Assembly (NCBI GenBank): GCA_007375995.1
Contig: VMFK01000001.1
Span: 1 to 43,043 of the forward strand
DNA: 43,043 bases
Direction: 5' to 3'
Source of the DNA: Parcubacteria group bacterium Gr01-1014_56
GTDB taxonomy: Bacteria > Patescibacteriota > Minisyncoccia > Phycocordibacterales > SBAW01
Part shown: piece after piece, positions 23,051-31,531 of the stretch
Layout: every line of letters starts with the position of its first letter
Position numbering within the stretch: position 1 is the first letter of the stretch
The notes under the pieces: generated by a model
The model's database searches: none
What the model was told of the DNA's origin: nothing
Seen by the model: only the letters and a program-made list of their open reading frames with translations
Translations under genes and position numbers: made by a program

Positions 23051-23058
23051 TTTCTAAG

Positions 23059-23087
23059 GCGTATGAATGCTAAGAAAATCTCGGCGG
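23059..23087 (-). repeat. Partial copy of the tRNA-Ser trailer element
   Basis: Contains the block AAGAAAATCTCGGCGG shared with the two complete copies (2140-2172 and 23131-23163), with a decayed inner hairpin. A second GGTGCCGCCGA stretch follows it, suggesting local duplications. Confidence 0.6.
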
Positions 23088-23130
23088 CACCTAATTTTCG
23101 GCGGCACCTTGCTCGACGCAAGTGCACTTG

Positions 23131-23163
23131 GATTTTCAACAGCGTAGGAACGCTAAGAAAATC
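23131..23163 (-). repeat. tRNA-Ser trailer hairpin element, copy 2
   Basis: Outer arms GATTTTC/GAAAATC, inner arms AGCG/CGCT, loop TTCCTA on the minus strand, starting 5 nt after tRNA-Ser(GGA). It differs from copy 1 by a compensatory pair change in the inner stem. Confidence 0.8.
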
Positions 23164-23167
23164 TCGG

Positions 23168-23252
23168 CGGAGGGTGAGAGATTCGAACTCTCGATACCTT
23201 TCGGTATGCCGCCTTTCCAAGGCGGTGCACTAGACCACTATGCGAACCCTCC
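23168..23252 (-). tRNA. tRNA-Ser(GGA)
   Basis: Class II tRNA: acceptor GGAGGGT/ACCCTCC, anticodon loop TTGGAAA (anticodon GGA), long variable arm CATACC-GAAA-GGTATC, T-loop TTCGAAT, discriminator G, no encoded CCA. Confidence 0.95.
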
Positions 23253-23280
23253 AATGTTATAAAAACTACACCGCTTATCT

Positions 23281-23316
23281 AAAAAAGAAAAGCGGCCGGA
23301 GTATCCCCCGAGCCGC
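23281..23316 (-). terminator. Terminator of the 69-aa gene
   Basis: Minus strand: GCGGC...GCCGC hairpin (23316-23292) followed by TTTTCTTTTTT. It starts 18 nt after the stop codon. Confidence 0.88.
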
Positions 23317-23333
23317 CAGAATCGCCTACGCGA

Positions 23334-23543
23334 TTATTTGATCCGCACACGGCCAGAGTCCATATGGACAAAAGCAGCGTGCTTCGAAATTCGTGGTGTG
23401 CCCGTGCTCCTCCTTGAGCACGAACCTTGGGTAGAATTGGATGTGCCGCCAGCACCTCTTCGTTGAATTGAGATTTCTTTAAACGTGATGGGGATTCCCC
23501 CGTTTTTGTCACGTCTTCCTCTTATTTCAACCTGAACGTCCAT
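23334..23543 (-). CDS. 69-aa basic protein, unknown function
   Basis: 'MDVQVEIRGRRDKNGGIPIT' followed by a Ser/Thr/Arg-rich stretch and 'ISKHAAFVHMDSGRVRIK'. No signal peptide or membrane helix; strongly basic. A very good Shine-Dalgarno (GGGAGG, 5 nt before ATG) and a dedicated terminator mark it as a real small gene. An overlapping frame of similar length exists but lacks a ribosome binding site. Possible nucleic-acid binding is only a guess from charge. No family recognised. Confidence 0.65.
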   Translation of the reverse strand: MDVQVEIRGRRDKNGGIPITFKEISIQRRGAGGTSNSTQGSCSRRSTGTPRISKHAAFVHMDSGRVRIK

Positions 23544-23634
23544 TAATTCCTCCCTTGGAATCTGCTTCCTCCCCCTATGGAAGAAGCAAGACGTATTTTA
23601 TAGCACTAAAGGTTTATTGAGGCAAGAACCCTTT

Positions 23635-24522
23635 TTATTTCCCAAGCAAAGCTTGGATTCTTTCTTGAACAGGCGGGTGCGTCATAAATAGTTTTGAGAT
23701 CCCGCCCATCGCAGCTTTAGGGCCGAAGGGGTTTGATATGTAGAGATGCGCGGTTGCGTTGTTTGCGCGCTTCATGGGTGCGGCATATGCACCAATCTTC
23801 TGAAGTGCTGAAGCCAACCCCTCGGGATAGCGTGTGAGGAGTGCTCCTGATGCGTCTGCTAAAAACTCACGCTTGCGCGAGATCGCAAGCTGCAAAAGAG
23901 TTGCGACAATAGGCGCGAGCACAATAAGAGCCACTGCAATGATCATAAGTATCGGGTTGCCTTTGTTGTTGTCGTTGCGACCGCCGAAAAAATGTGCGCG
24001 CAAGAAAAAGTCGGAGATAAGTGTCACAAACCCCACTAAGACCACTGCCACTGTTGAAAGCAACATGTCGCGGTTGCCGATATGCGAGAGCTCGTGCGCG
24101 AGCACACCCTCAAGTTCGCTCTTCTCCATCATCGAAAGTAGCCCTGTAGTTACTGCCACTACTGCATGTTCAGCGTTGCGGCCGGTAGCAAAAGCGTTTG
24201 GCGCTGCGTCGTTGATTATAAAAATCTTTGGTTTAGGGAGCCCGGCAGTGATAGCGAGATTCTCTACAATATTATGCAGTTCTGAATACTCCCTCTCATC
24301 GGCTGGTTTAGCCCCCGCCATCGCGGTGACAATTTTGTCGGAGAACCAGTAACTCGTGATGTTCATCACGATCGCAAATATAACCGCAACGACTAAAATC
24401 CCTGGGTTGTTAAAATAAAATGAGATCGCCCATCCTATCGCAATAACAATAGAGAAAAACACGACCATAAGGACCCAGGTCTTTGCGATATTTTCGTCTT
24501 TGTGGGTGTAGAGCGTCGCCAC
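23635..24522 (-). CDS. htpX: HtpX family M48 zinc metalloprotease
   Basis: Membrane endopeptidase for quality control of membrane proteins. 295 aa; two N-terminal transmembrane helices (about 17-36 and 41-60), the zinc motif HELSH at residues 143-147 ('LAHELSHIGNRD'), two further helices (about 155-175 and 190-215), and the third ligand region 'REFLADASGA'. 'NAFATGRNAEHA' is typical of HtpX. It follows lemA by 7 nt; this lemA-htpX pairing is common in bacteria. Confidence 0.94.
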   Translation of the reverse strand: MATLYTHKDENIAKTWVLMVVFFSIVIAIGWAISFYFNNPGILVVAVIFAIVMNITSYWFSDKIVTAMAGAKPADEREYSELHNIVENLAITAGLPKPKIFIINDAAPNAFATGRNAEHAVVAVTTGLLSMMEKSELEGVLAHELSHIGNRDMLLSTVAVVLVGFVTLISDFFLRAHFFGGRNDNNKGNPILMIIAVALIVLAPIVATLLQLAISRKREFLADASGALLTRYPEGLASALQKIGAYAAPMKRANNATAHLYISNPFGPKAAMGGISKLFMTHPPVQERIQALLGK

Positions 24523-24529
24523 AGCAGAG

Positions 24530-25090
24530 TTAGAAGCTGACTTTTACCGGCTCGCGCTGAGCCGCTTCGTCAGCACCTAGCTCAAAGTACTCTCTCGGCT
24601 CAAAGCGGAAGAACCCTGCGATAACGTTGCCGGGGAAGCTCTGGAGGCCGGTGTTGAGGTCGCGCACATTGCCGTTGTAAAAACGGCGTGCAGACTGGAT
24701 CTTGTTTTCAGTGTCTGAAAGTTCGCGTTGGAGCTCGAGGAAGTTTTGGTTCGCCTTAAGGTCTGGGTACGCCTCGGCAACAGCAAATATGCTCTTGAGC
24801 GCTCCGGTCAGCATGTTTTCTGCCTTGCCGCGCTCCTCTACCCCGCCGGCGTTCATTGCGCGAGCGCGCGCATTGGTAACATTTTCAAACGCAGTTTTTT
24901 CGTGTGTTGCGTAGCCTTTGACAGTCTCGACAAGGTTAGGGATAAGGTCGTAGCGACGCTTAAGCTGGACATCTATGTCAGCCCACGCCTCCTTGCATCG
25001 CTGCACCAGCGTTACAAAGTGGTTGTATGCGCCGACCACCCACAGGATGAGCGCTACAGCTAAACCGAGTAAAATATAGATAGTAAGCAT
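24530..25090 (-). CDS. lemA: LemA family protein
   Basis: 186 aa. One N-terminal transmembrane anchor (residues 3-22) followed by the helical LemA domain: 'NHFVTLVQRCKEAWADIDVQLKRRYDLIPNLVETVKGYATHEK', 'LKANQNFLELQRELSDTENKIQSARRFYNGNVRDLNT', 'FPGNVIAGFF'. The biochemical role is unknown. First gene of lemA-htpX. A consensus TATAAT ends 6 nt before the ATG, so the mRNA should be leaderless. Confidence 0.93.
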   Translation of the reverse strand: MLTIYILLGLAVALILWVVGAYNHFVTLVQRCKEAWADIDVQLKRRYDLIPNLVETVKGYATHEKTAFENVTNARARAMNAGGVEERGKAENMLTGALKSIFAVAEAYPDLKANQNFLELQRELSDTENKIQSARRFYNGNVRDLNTGLQSFPGNVIAGFFRFEPREYFELGADEAAQREPVKVSF

Positions 25091-25096
25091 TCTGTA

Positions 25097-25102
25097 ATTA
25101 TA
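25097..25102 (-). promoter_or_regulatory. lemA -10 box, leaderless start
   Basis: TATAAT on the minus strand, 6 nt before the lemA ATG and close to the groEL stop. Transcription should begin at the start codon. Confidence 0.65.
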
Positions 25103-25113
25103 CTAGCTTTTCT

Positions 25114-26766
25114 CTAATAGTCCATGTCGCCCATGCCTCCCATACCGTTTGGCATAGGGTTTTCCTTTTCTGCTTTTGGCTCCTCAGCGACCGCAGCTTC
25201 AGTGGTGAGTAAAATTGCTGCCGCCGACGCTGCACGCTCGAGTCCCGTGCGAGTTACCTTTACTGGGTCGATGATACCTGCAGCAATCATGTCAGGTATT
25301 ACTTTTCCAGAAATTGCATCGTACCCGGCGTTTCCCTTAGCTTCACGGACTTTCTCAACGATAACTCCACCATCTGCACCTGCGTTTTCTGCAATTAATC
25401 TAAGAGGCATCAAGAGTGCCTGAAGAAGAATATCGTAACCAAGATTCATTTCATGCGACATTTTTTCACGTTTTTTTTCTCTTAGCTCATTTACTCTTAC
25501 AACTGCTCTTACGAATGCCGTGCCTCCACCGGCGACAACCCCCTCTTCTATAGCGGCCTTGGTTGCGTTGACCGCGTCCTCGATCTTGAGTTTGAGATAC
25601 TTCATCTCAGTTTCGGTTGCAGCGCCCACACGGATCACTGCCACACCGCCTTGGAGTTTTGCTAGTCTCTCGTTTAATTTTTCTTTATCAAACTTACTTG
25701 TGGTCTCCTCGATTTGCTTACGGATCTGGTTAATACGGTTTTCGATATCCTTCTTTGCTCCCTTGCCACCAACGATCACAGTTGAGTCTTTGGTCGCGAT
25801 TATTTTGCTTGCGCGGCCAAGTTGCGCGAGTGTCGCGTTTTCAAATTTAGTGCCGAGTTTCTCGCTGATCATCTCGCCCCCGGTCATAACTGCAATATCC
25901 TCGAGCATCTCTTGCTTACGGTCGCCATAGCCAGGCGCTTTAACTGCAAGCACATTAAACGTGCCACGCAGTTTGTTAACCACAAAAGTCGTGAGTGCCT
26001 CGCCATCGACATCCTCTGCGATAATTACGAGATCTTTTTTGCCGGACTCCGCGATCTTTTGGAGTATCGGGAGTATCTCTGCAACACTCGAAATCTTTTT
26101 GTCAGTGATCAAGAGCGGCGCATCTTTATAAGAGGCTTCCATACGGCTCGCGTCGGTGATCATGTAGGCCGAGACATAGCCGCGGTCAAACTCGAGCCCC
26201 TCAACGATTTCCTTCTCAATCCCCAAGGACTGCGACTCCTCTACTGTAACCACACCGTCTTTACCAACTTCTTTTATAGTTTCTGCAATAATTTTGCCAA
26301 TGTCCTCCGACTCAGAAGAGATGGTCGCGACCTGTTTGATCTCTTCATCGTTCTGGATTTTCTTTGCCGAGGATTTTAAAGCTTCAACCGCGTCTCTTGA
26401 TGCTTCCTCAATGCCATGACGAACGGCCATTGCATTTTGACCCCGATCGATCAATTTCATTCCCTCCTCGACAATTGCTTGGAGGAGCACTACCGAGGTT
26501 GTCGTGCCGTCGCCCGCGATATCGTTGGTCTTGCTTGCAACCTCCTTTACGATCTCGGCGCCCATGTTCTCAAATTTGTTGCTGAGCGTAATTTCCTTAG
26601 CAATTGAGACACCGTCGTTAGTGATAGTAGGGCCCCCGTAACCTTTGTCCAAAGCGACATTTCTCCCGCGCGGCCCTAGTGTCACCTTAACCGTGTTTGC
26701 AGCCTTATCGATACCACTCTTGAGTGCTTTGCGCGCTTTATCATTAAAAAGAATTTGTTTTGCCAT
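25114..26766 (-). CDS. groL: Chaperonin GroEL
   Basis: 60-kDa chaperonin subunit, 550 aa. 'VTLGPRGRNVALDKGYGGPTITNDGV' (ATP-binding), 'NDIAGDGTTTSVVL' with the catalytic aspartate, 'EGLEFDRGYVS', 'VVAGGGTAF' and the Gly-Met C-terminal tail 'MPNGMGGMGDMDY' are all present. It lies 4 nt after groES on the minus strand and forms the usual groES-groEL operon. Confidence 0.98.
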   Translation of the reverse strand: MAKQILFNDKARKALKSGIDKAANTVKVTLGPRGRNVALDKGYGGPTITNDGVSIAKEITLSNKFENMGAEIVKEVASKTNDIAGDGTTTSVVLLQAIVEEGMKLIDRGQNAMAVRHGIEEASRDAVEALKSSAKKIQNDEEIKQVATISSESEDIGKIIAETIKEVGKDGVVTVEESQSLGIEKEIVEGLEFDRGYVSAYMITDASRMEASYKDAPLLITDKKISSVAEILPILQKIAESGKKDLVIIAEDVDGEALTTFVVNKLRGTFNVLAVKAPGYGDRKQEMLEDIAVMTGGEMISEKLGTKFENATLAQLGRASKIIATKDSTVIVGGKGAKKDIENRINQIRKQIEETTSKFDKEKLNERLAKLQGGVAVIRVGAATETEMKYLKLKIEDAVNATKAAIEEGVVAGGGTAFVRAVVRVNELREKKREKMSHEMNLGYDILLQALLMPLRLIAENAGADGGVIVEKVREAKGNAGYDAISGKVIPDMIAAGIIDPVKVTRTGLERAASAAAILLTTEAAVAEEPKAEKENPMPNGMGGMGDMDY

Positions 26767-26770
26767 ACGG

Positions 26771-27133
26771 TTAGTTATTGATGATTGCGATAATATTGTC
26801 TTCGTGCACCAGTATGTGGTCGACTCCGCCTATTTTTATATCCTCGCCGTAGGAGAATCTCACGCGTTGCCCCACAGTAAAGGAGACCGGTATGAGTTTG
26901 CCGTCGTTATTCCTTTTTCCGTCCCCAACAGCCACAATCACTCCCTCCTCTGACTTCTCTTTGTTCGTATCAGGAATAATAATGCCAAAAGAAGTCATCT
27001 CCTCAGGGGCACTTCGACGGATAAGCACGCGGTCTCCAGCAGGAGTTATGCCAGCTTTGTTCTTGCTCGCTGGCTTGCTTGCCGATTTATTTATCTTGCC
27101 TTTTTTAGGGCTTTTTTTGTTCTTCTTTTTCAT
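26771..27133 (-). CDS. groS: Co-chaperonin GroES with Lys-rich N-terminal extension
   Basis: Lid of the GroEL chamber. The GroES fold spans about residues 28-120 ('ITPAGDRVLIRRSAPEEMTSFGIIIPDTNKEKSEEGVIVAVGDG', 'VRFSYGEDIKIGGVDHILVHEDNIIAII'). Normal GroES starts within a few residues of 'P-x-x-D-R-V'. Here 27 residues precede it and are almost only K, N, S, A, P and G ('MKKKNKKSPKKGKINKSASK'). No ATG closer to the domain exists. The mobile loop that contacts GroEL ('EMTSFGIII') is present. Promoter at 27198-27170. Confidence 0.93.
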   Translation of the reverse strand: MKKKNKKSPKKGKINKSASKPASKNKAGITPAGDRVLIRRSAPEEMTSFGIIIPDTNKEKSEEGVIVAVGDGKRNNDGKLIPVSFTVGQRVRFSYGEDIKIGGVDHILVHEDNIIAIINN

Positions 27134-27169
27134 AAAACGTTTGCAGGTTAAATCTCTAAAGTCGCGCGC

Positions 27170-27198
27170 AGTATAGAGATGTTGAAGGTGTTTGTCAA
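27170..27198 (-). promoter_or_regulatory. groES-groEL promoter
   Basis: Minus strand TTGACA (27198-27193), 17-nt spacer, TATACT (27175-27170). No CIRCE/HrcA inverted repeat is seen near it, so heat control by HrcA is not supported. Confidence 0.85.
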
Positions 27199-27229
27199 AC
27201 TTTTTGACATTGCAAGCGAGCTCCTCCTG

Positions 27230-27238
27230 TGCTAAGAT
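27230..27238 (+). promoter_or_regulatory. secG extended -10, near-leaderless start
   Basis: TG-C-TAAGAT ends 8 nt before the secG ATG. A TTGACA at 27206 is too far for normal spacing (about 21 nt), so an extended -10 is the likelier arrangement. Confidence 0.5.
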
Positions 27239-27246
27239 TCTTATCA

Positions 27247-27477
27247 ATGGCAATAGCGGGGATGTTCCCCTACATACAAATAGTTTTGAGTGTCCTGCTT
27301 ATCGTTTGCGTGCTTTTGCAACAGACAGGAGCCTCTATGGGGGGTGCCTTTGGCGGCGACAATTTTAGCGCTGGCTATCACACACGACGCGGAGCGGAAA
27401 AGACCCTTTTCTACGCTACTATCGTGCTTGGAGTGCTCCTCGCCCTCTCTGCTCTCTTGGCACTTGTGCTACACTAA
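27247..27477 (+). CDS. secG: Preprotein translocase subunit SecG
   Basis: 76 aa, two transmembrane helices. 'IQIVLSVLLIVCVLLQQTGASMGGAFGG' with the LLQ and G-x-x-x-G motifs, then 'GAEKTLFYATIVLGVLLALSALLALVL', are typical of SecG, a non-essential part of SecYEG. The ATG at 27247 is preferred to an upstream one because of its promoter spacing. It is divergent from groES, and the binding protein gene follows 18 nt later. Confidence 0.92.
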   Translation: MAIAGMFPYIQIVLSVLLIVCVLLQQTGASMGGAFGGDNFSAGYHTRRGAEKTLFYATIVLGVLLALSALLALVLH

Positions 27478-27495
27478 AAGTAACGTTTTCTCATC

Positions 27496-29271
27496 ATGAA
27501 ATTTATGCGCCGACTCTGGCGTACTCTCACAGAGCCCGTGTACTTACCGCTCGCAGATAAGGCGGAGGACACTTATCGCGCACTCTCCAAGGGGGGCCGC
27601 GGTCTCTTTGTATTTCTCTCAAGCGTGCTTGTTGTGAGCGCGGTTGCTCTTATATATCTACTCAATGCTCAACTGATCGTTGCGATCCCCGGCTATGGCG
27701 GCGGCCTCGAAGAAGGCATCGTCGGCTCCCCTCGCCTTATTAACCCCGTGCTCGCAACTTCAGATGCTGACCGCGACCTCTCTATACTCGTGTACTCAGG
27801 GCTACTTCGCGCAACACCAGGGGGCGACTACAAGCCCGACCTAGCCGAGAGCTACAGTATCTCTCCTGACGGTCGTGAGTATACTTTTGTGATCCGCAAA
27901 AACGTTACCTTCCATGACAAAACGCCGGTTACTGCAGAGGACATACTCTTTACGGTTAGTAAGATTCAGGACCCGGCATTGAAGTCGCCTCTGCGCGCTA
28001 GCTGGAGCGGCGTGGTTGCGGAGGTGGAAGACCCTCAGACAGTGCGCTTCACTCTTAAATCTCCCTATGCGCCCTTCGTACAGAACTTAACGCTCGGCAT
28101 ACTCCCTAAACATTTGTGGCAAAACGTGAGTGTCGAGGAGTTTTCGTTTAGCGACCTCAACGCCTCGCCGATAGGCTCAGGGCCGTTTCGCGTTTTGAGC
28201 GTCTCGCGCACACCCTCCGGTATCCCTTCTTCTTACCAACTGCGCGCCTTTGATAACTATGCACTTGGCAAGGCATATTTCTCATACCTCACGCTCAAGT
28301 TTTATCAGAGCGAGGCAGCACTTAGAGATGCACTTGAGCGCGGCGATGTAGAAGCCGCAAGCGGGCTTTCTCCAACAAGTGTTTCAAGTATCCCAGAGGC
28401 AAATATTATGCGCGCGCCGCTTAACCGCGTGTTCGGCATCTTCTTTAACCAAAATCAGTCGGAGTTGCTGCGCGATATCGACGTGAGGCGTGCGCTTGAG
28501 GAGAGTATCGACCGCGCCACTTTGGTTGAGCAGGTACTCCAAGGCTACGGTACAGCACTTGAGGGCCCGATCCCCCCAGACATTTTGCCTAGAGAAACTC
28601 CGCTCAGGGCGGCGGCGCAAAATAATGCTACCTCAAGCGACAAGGCAACTCTTGCAAAGAACAAACTTATCGCAAAGGGGTGGAAGGAGAGCGCGGACGG
28701 CACACTGAGCAAAACAACCGGCAAGGGCAAAGCCGCAAAAACCACTACCCTCGCCTTCTCGCTTTCAACGGGCAACGTGCCAGAGCTCAGAGCCGCTGCG
28801 GAATATTTGAGACAAGAGTGGTCAAAAGTAGGAGCAGCTGTAGATGTAAAAATATTTGACCAGGGCGACCTTTCACAAAACGTCATACGGCCGCGCAAGT
28901 ACGATGCACTTCTCTTCGGCGAGGTGGTGGGTCGCGAGCTTGACCTCTTTGCCTTCTGGCACAGCTCCCAGCGCAACGACCCTGGGCTTAACATCGCGCT
29001 GTATGCAAACTCGACCGCCGACAAGATTCTTGAGCAGCTCAGAGAAATAGGAGAGGAACAAAAACGTCTTGAGCTTTATAACAAATTTGCAATAGAGGTT
29101 GAGAAGGACATTCCGGCCATATTTCTCTATGCGCCTGATTTCGTGTATAGTATCCCCAAAGACATCGTCGGTGTAGAGCTTGGCTTCATAGAGACGCCAA
29201 GTGACCGTTTCCTCTCGGCACCATTCTGGCACCGTGAGACAGATTACGTGTGGCCCATTTTCGGTAGATAA
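27496..29271 (+). CDS. Peptide/nickel-type ABC transporter substrate-binding protein (SBP_bac_5), membrane-anchored
   Basis: 591 aa. A cytoplasmic N-terminus of about 35 residues, one transmembrane helix (about 37-60, 'FVFLSSVLVVSAVALIYLL') and a large extracytoplasmic DppA/OppA-like domain: 'GLLRATPGGDYKPDLAESYSISPDGREYTFVIRKNVTFHDKTPVTAEDILFT', 'VRFTLKSPYAPFVQNL', 'DVRRALEESIDRATLVEQVLQGYGTALEGPIPP'. There is no lipobox; the helix acts as anchor instead. No permease or ATPase genes are in the window, so it may serve a transporter encoded elsewhere or have another role. Confidence 0.88.
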   Translation: MKFMRRLWRTLTEPVYLPLADKAEDTYRALSKGGRGLFVFLSSVLVVSAVALIYLLNAQLIVAIPGYGGGLEEGIVGSPRLINPVLATSDADRDLSILVYSGLLRATPGGDYKPDLAESYSISPDGREYTFVIRKNVTFHDKTPVTAEDILFTVSKIQDPALKSPLRASWSGVVAEVEDPQTVRFTLKSPYAPFVQNLTLGILPKHLWQNVSVEEFSFSDLNASPIGSGPFRVLSVSRTPSGIPSSYQLRAFDNYALGKAYFSYLTLKFYQSEAALRDALERGDVEAASGLSPTSVSSIPEANIMRAPLNRVFGIFFNQNQSELLRDIDVRRALEESIDRATLVEQVLQGYGTALEGPIPPDILPRETPLRAAAQNNATSSDKATLAKNKLIAKGWKESADGTLSKTTGKGKAAKTTTLAFSLSTGNVPELRAAAEYLRQEWSKVGAAVDVKIFDQGDLSQNVIRPRKYDALLFGEVVGRELDLFAFWHSSQRNDPGLNIALYANSTADKILEQLREIGEEQKRLELYNKFAIEVEKDIPAIFLYAPDFVYSIPKDIVGVELGFIETPSDRFLSAPFWHRETDYVWPIFGR

Positions 29272-29318
29272 AAAGATCGGTAGATAAATTAAAAAGAGGA
29301 AGATTAAAATTTTAGAAA

Positions 29319-31211
29319 ATGGACGAACAGAAAAAAAATCCCGTGCAGGGTGGGCCTCCGTCGGGAGGAGGAAAAGGTAGAGGCCAACGTCGCGGAGGCG
29401 GTCGGCCATTTGGCGGCCGCCCAGGTGGCAAGGGCGGGAGGCTTCGTCATGGAGGTCCGCGCCCACACCAGGCGCACCCACTTCGTGAGATTAAAGAGTC
29501 AAACGGCAACGGCGAGGAGCAGCAGATCCCGCCATTGGAGGCTGGCAATATCCGCATTATCCCGCTCGGCGGTGTAGAGGAGATCGGCCGCAACATGACC
29601 GCGATTGAGTTTGGCGACGACATTATTATCGTCGACTGCGGGTTCCAGTTTCGCGACGCAGACACACCGGGTATCGACTACATTTTGCCCAACACAAAAT
29701 ATCTCGAAGACCGTAAAGAAAAGATCCGTGGGCTGTTTATCACGCACGGGCACCTCGACCATATCGGCGGCATCCCCTACATAATCGACCGCATCGGCTA
29801 CCCGCCTGTGTACACTCGCCGTTTGACCTCGATCATGATCAAGAAGCGCCAGGAGGAGTTCCCCAACATGAAGCCGCTGGACATGCAGGAGGTTGAGAAG
29901 GAGGACACTATCCGCGCAGGAGATTTGCGCGTGCGGTTCTTCTCGGTGACACACACGATCCCCGACTCTATGGGCGTCATTATTGAAACACCCTATGGGC
30001 TCTTGGTGTTTACCGGCGACCTCAAGCTCGACCATGTCGACGGCGTACCGACCGAGGCGGAGGAAAAAGAGTTCGCCTATTTTAAAGACAAGAAGGTGCT
30101 CTTCTTGGCTGCGGACTCAACCAACGTCGAGAAGGCCGGCTTCTCGATCCCAGAGTCGACCGTTAAGAAAAACATGGACGAGATCATCGCCAATACCTCA
30201 GGACGCCTCATTATAGGAACCTTCTCCTCCCAACTCGAGCGACTCATGCGCATTGTGGAGCAGGCTGAGCGCGTTGGTCGCAAAGTCTTGGTTGAGGGCC
30301 GCAGTATGAAGGTCAACCTCGAGATCGTAAAACAGTTAGGGTTGCTCAAAGTAAATGAGAAGACATTTATCGGCCCAGAGAGTCTTGAGTCGACCCCTGA
30401 CAGCAAGGTGCTCATCCTCGCAACAGGCGCACAAGGCGACGAGTTTGCGGCGCTTATGCGCATCGCAGTCAAGACGCACAAATACGTCAAAATAAAAAAG
30501 GGCGACACGGTCGTGCTCTCCTCCTCTATTGTCCCCGGCAACGAGCGTGCGGTACAAAAGCTCAAGGACAATATCAGCCGCCAAGGTGCGCGCATTATCC
30601 ACCGCGACCAGATGGACGTGCACGCCTCCGGCCACGCCAACCGCGACGAAACATTTTGGATCCATCAAAAAATAAATCCGCGGTTCTTTATGCCACTCCA
30701 CGGTTACCACTACATGCTGCGCGTCCATGCAGACATCGCCAAGGCCTGCGGCCGCTCTGAAGATGAGATTATCGTGCCGGACAATGGCGTGGTTATCGAG
30801 ATAAGGGACGAGGGTCAAAAAATTGTGCGCCTCAAAGAGATGGCCCCAAATAGCTTGCGGCTAGTGGACGGTTTTGCTATCGGCGACCTCCAGGAGGTAG
30901 TGATCCGCGACAGAACCGTGCTCGCACAAGAGGGTATGTTCGTGATTATTGCCACTGTTAACCCTCGTACAGGAAAGTTGCGTAAATCTCCCGACATTAT
31001 TTCTCGCGGCTTCGTATACTTAAGAGAGTCGCAGGAGTTGCTCCAGCAAGCGCGCATCATTGTAAAAAAGACAATTGAGGACAGCGCTCACGGGCAGCAG
31101 CCAGTTAACTTCGACTTCGTTAAAAATAATGTGACCGACGCTGTCGCTCGCTTCCTCTTCGAAAAAACAAACAAAAGACCGATCGTTATCCCCGTCGTGC
31201 TGGGAGTTTGA
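29319..31211 (+). CDS. rnj: Ribonuclease J with RG-rich N-terminal tail
   Basis: Metallo-beta-lactamase/beta-CASP 5'-3' exo- and endoribonuclease. 630 aa. The signature HGHLDH is at residues 143-148, 'VDCGFQFRD' and 'FTGDLKLDH' supply further metal ligands, and the beta-CASP region carries 'TNVEKAGFS', 'GRSMKVN' and 'ASGHA'. The C-terminal domain follows. Residues 1-55 are an added tail full of G and R ('GGGKGRGQRRGGGRPFGGR'), likely RNA-binding. The TGA stop overlaps the TTGACA of the next gene's promoter. The last 33 bp of shared sequence recur at 32031-32063. Confidence 0.95.
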   Translation: MDEQKKNPVQGGPPSGGGKGRGQRRGGGRPFGGRPGGKGGRLRHGGPRPHQAHPLREIKESNGNGEEQQIPPLEAGNIRIIPLGGVEEIGRNMTAIEFGDDIIIVDCGFQFRDADTPGIDYILPNTKYLEDRKEKIRGLFITHGHLDHIGGIPYIIDRIGYPPVYTRRLTSIMIKKRQEEFPNMKPLDMQEVEKEDTIRAGDLRVRFFSVTHTIPDSMGVIIETPYGLLVFTGDLKLDHVDGVPTEAEEKEFAYFKDKKVLFLAADSTNVEKAGFSIPESTVKKNMDEIIANTSGRLIIGTFSSQLERLMRIVEQAERVGRKVLVEGRSMKVNLEIVKQLGLLKVNEKTFIGPESLESTPDSKVLILATGAQGDEFAALMRIAVKTHKYVKIKKGDTVVLSSSIVPGNERAVQKLKDNISRQGARIIHRDQMDVHASGHANRDETFWIHQKINPRFFMPLHGYHYMLRVHADIAKACGRSEDEIIVPDNGVVIEIRDEGQKIVRLKEMAPNSLRLVDGFAIGDLQEVVIRDRTVLAQEGMFVIIATVNPRTGKLRKSPDIISRGFVYLRESQELLQQARIIVKKTIEDSAHGQQPVNFDFVKNNVTDAVARFLFEKTNKRPIVIPVVLGV

Positions 31212-31236
31212 CATATATAATTTGTTGTAGTACAAT
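31208..31236 (+). promoter_or_regulatory. Promoter of the 56-aa gene, overlapping the rnj stop
   Basis: TTGACA (31208-31213), 17-nt spacer, TACAAT (31231-31236). The TGA of rnj is part of the -35 box. Confidence 0.75.
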
Positions 31237-31271
31237 CGTCTTTGGAACAACAGCCAAAAGGAGACCGTTCC

Positions 31272-31442
31272 ATGAAGTACATTTTGATTTATGTAATCGT
31301 AGTGACGGGAGGTTTTGCGGGTGATACACCCGCAGTCACCACTGGGAGCGTTGAATTTGACTCCCAAGCAACATGTCAGAGCGCGGTGGAGTCTATGAAG
31401 AAGGATCTTAAATCCTTGTCCATTTCTTGCCACCAGAAATGA
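31272..31442 (+). CDS. 56-aa exported small protein, unknown function
   Basis: 'MKYILIYVIVVTGGFAGDTP' is a short hydrophobic leader, either signal peptide or anchor; the mature part holds 'GSVEFDSQATCQSAVESM' and 'SLSISCHQK', with two cysteines 23 residues apart that could form a disulfide. AAGGAG lies 9 nt upstream of the ATG and a dedicated terminator follows. It belongs to the segment bounded by the two rnj tails, so it may be horizontally acquired. No family recognised. Confidence 0.65.
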   Translation: MKYILIYVIVVTGGFAGDTPAVTTGSVEFDSQATCQSAVESMKKDLKSLSISCHQK

Positions 31443-31451
31443 TGAGGAAAG

Positions 31452-31480
31452 GGGCGGTTTATGTGCCGCCCTTTTATCTT
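31452..31480 (+). terminator. Terminator of the 56-aa gene
   Basis: GGGCGG / CCGCCC hairpin with loop TTTATGTG, followed by TTTTATCTTT. Confidence 0.88.
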
Positions 31481-31531
31481 TCTAATCCAAAATTGAAAAA
31501 CAATTACAAAGCTCCTCTTGTTGCATACTCT

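Noticed and set aside
22634..23057. Other long frames across the Asp-rich gene
   Set aside because: They are by-products of the repetitive GAT/GAC/GGT codons and have no start signals.
23279..23512. Alternative 77-aa frame overlapping the 69-aa gene
   Set aside because: It lacks a Shine-Dalgarno, while the 69-aa frame starts 5 nt after GGGAGG.
27185..27193. Nine-nt match between the B1 left segment and the groES promoter spacer
   Set aside because: With 18 segments and both strands of 43 kb, several 9-nt matches are expected by chance.
27134..27246. CIRCE element or heat-shock operator between groES and secG
   Set aside because: No TTAGCACTC-type inverted repeat is present.
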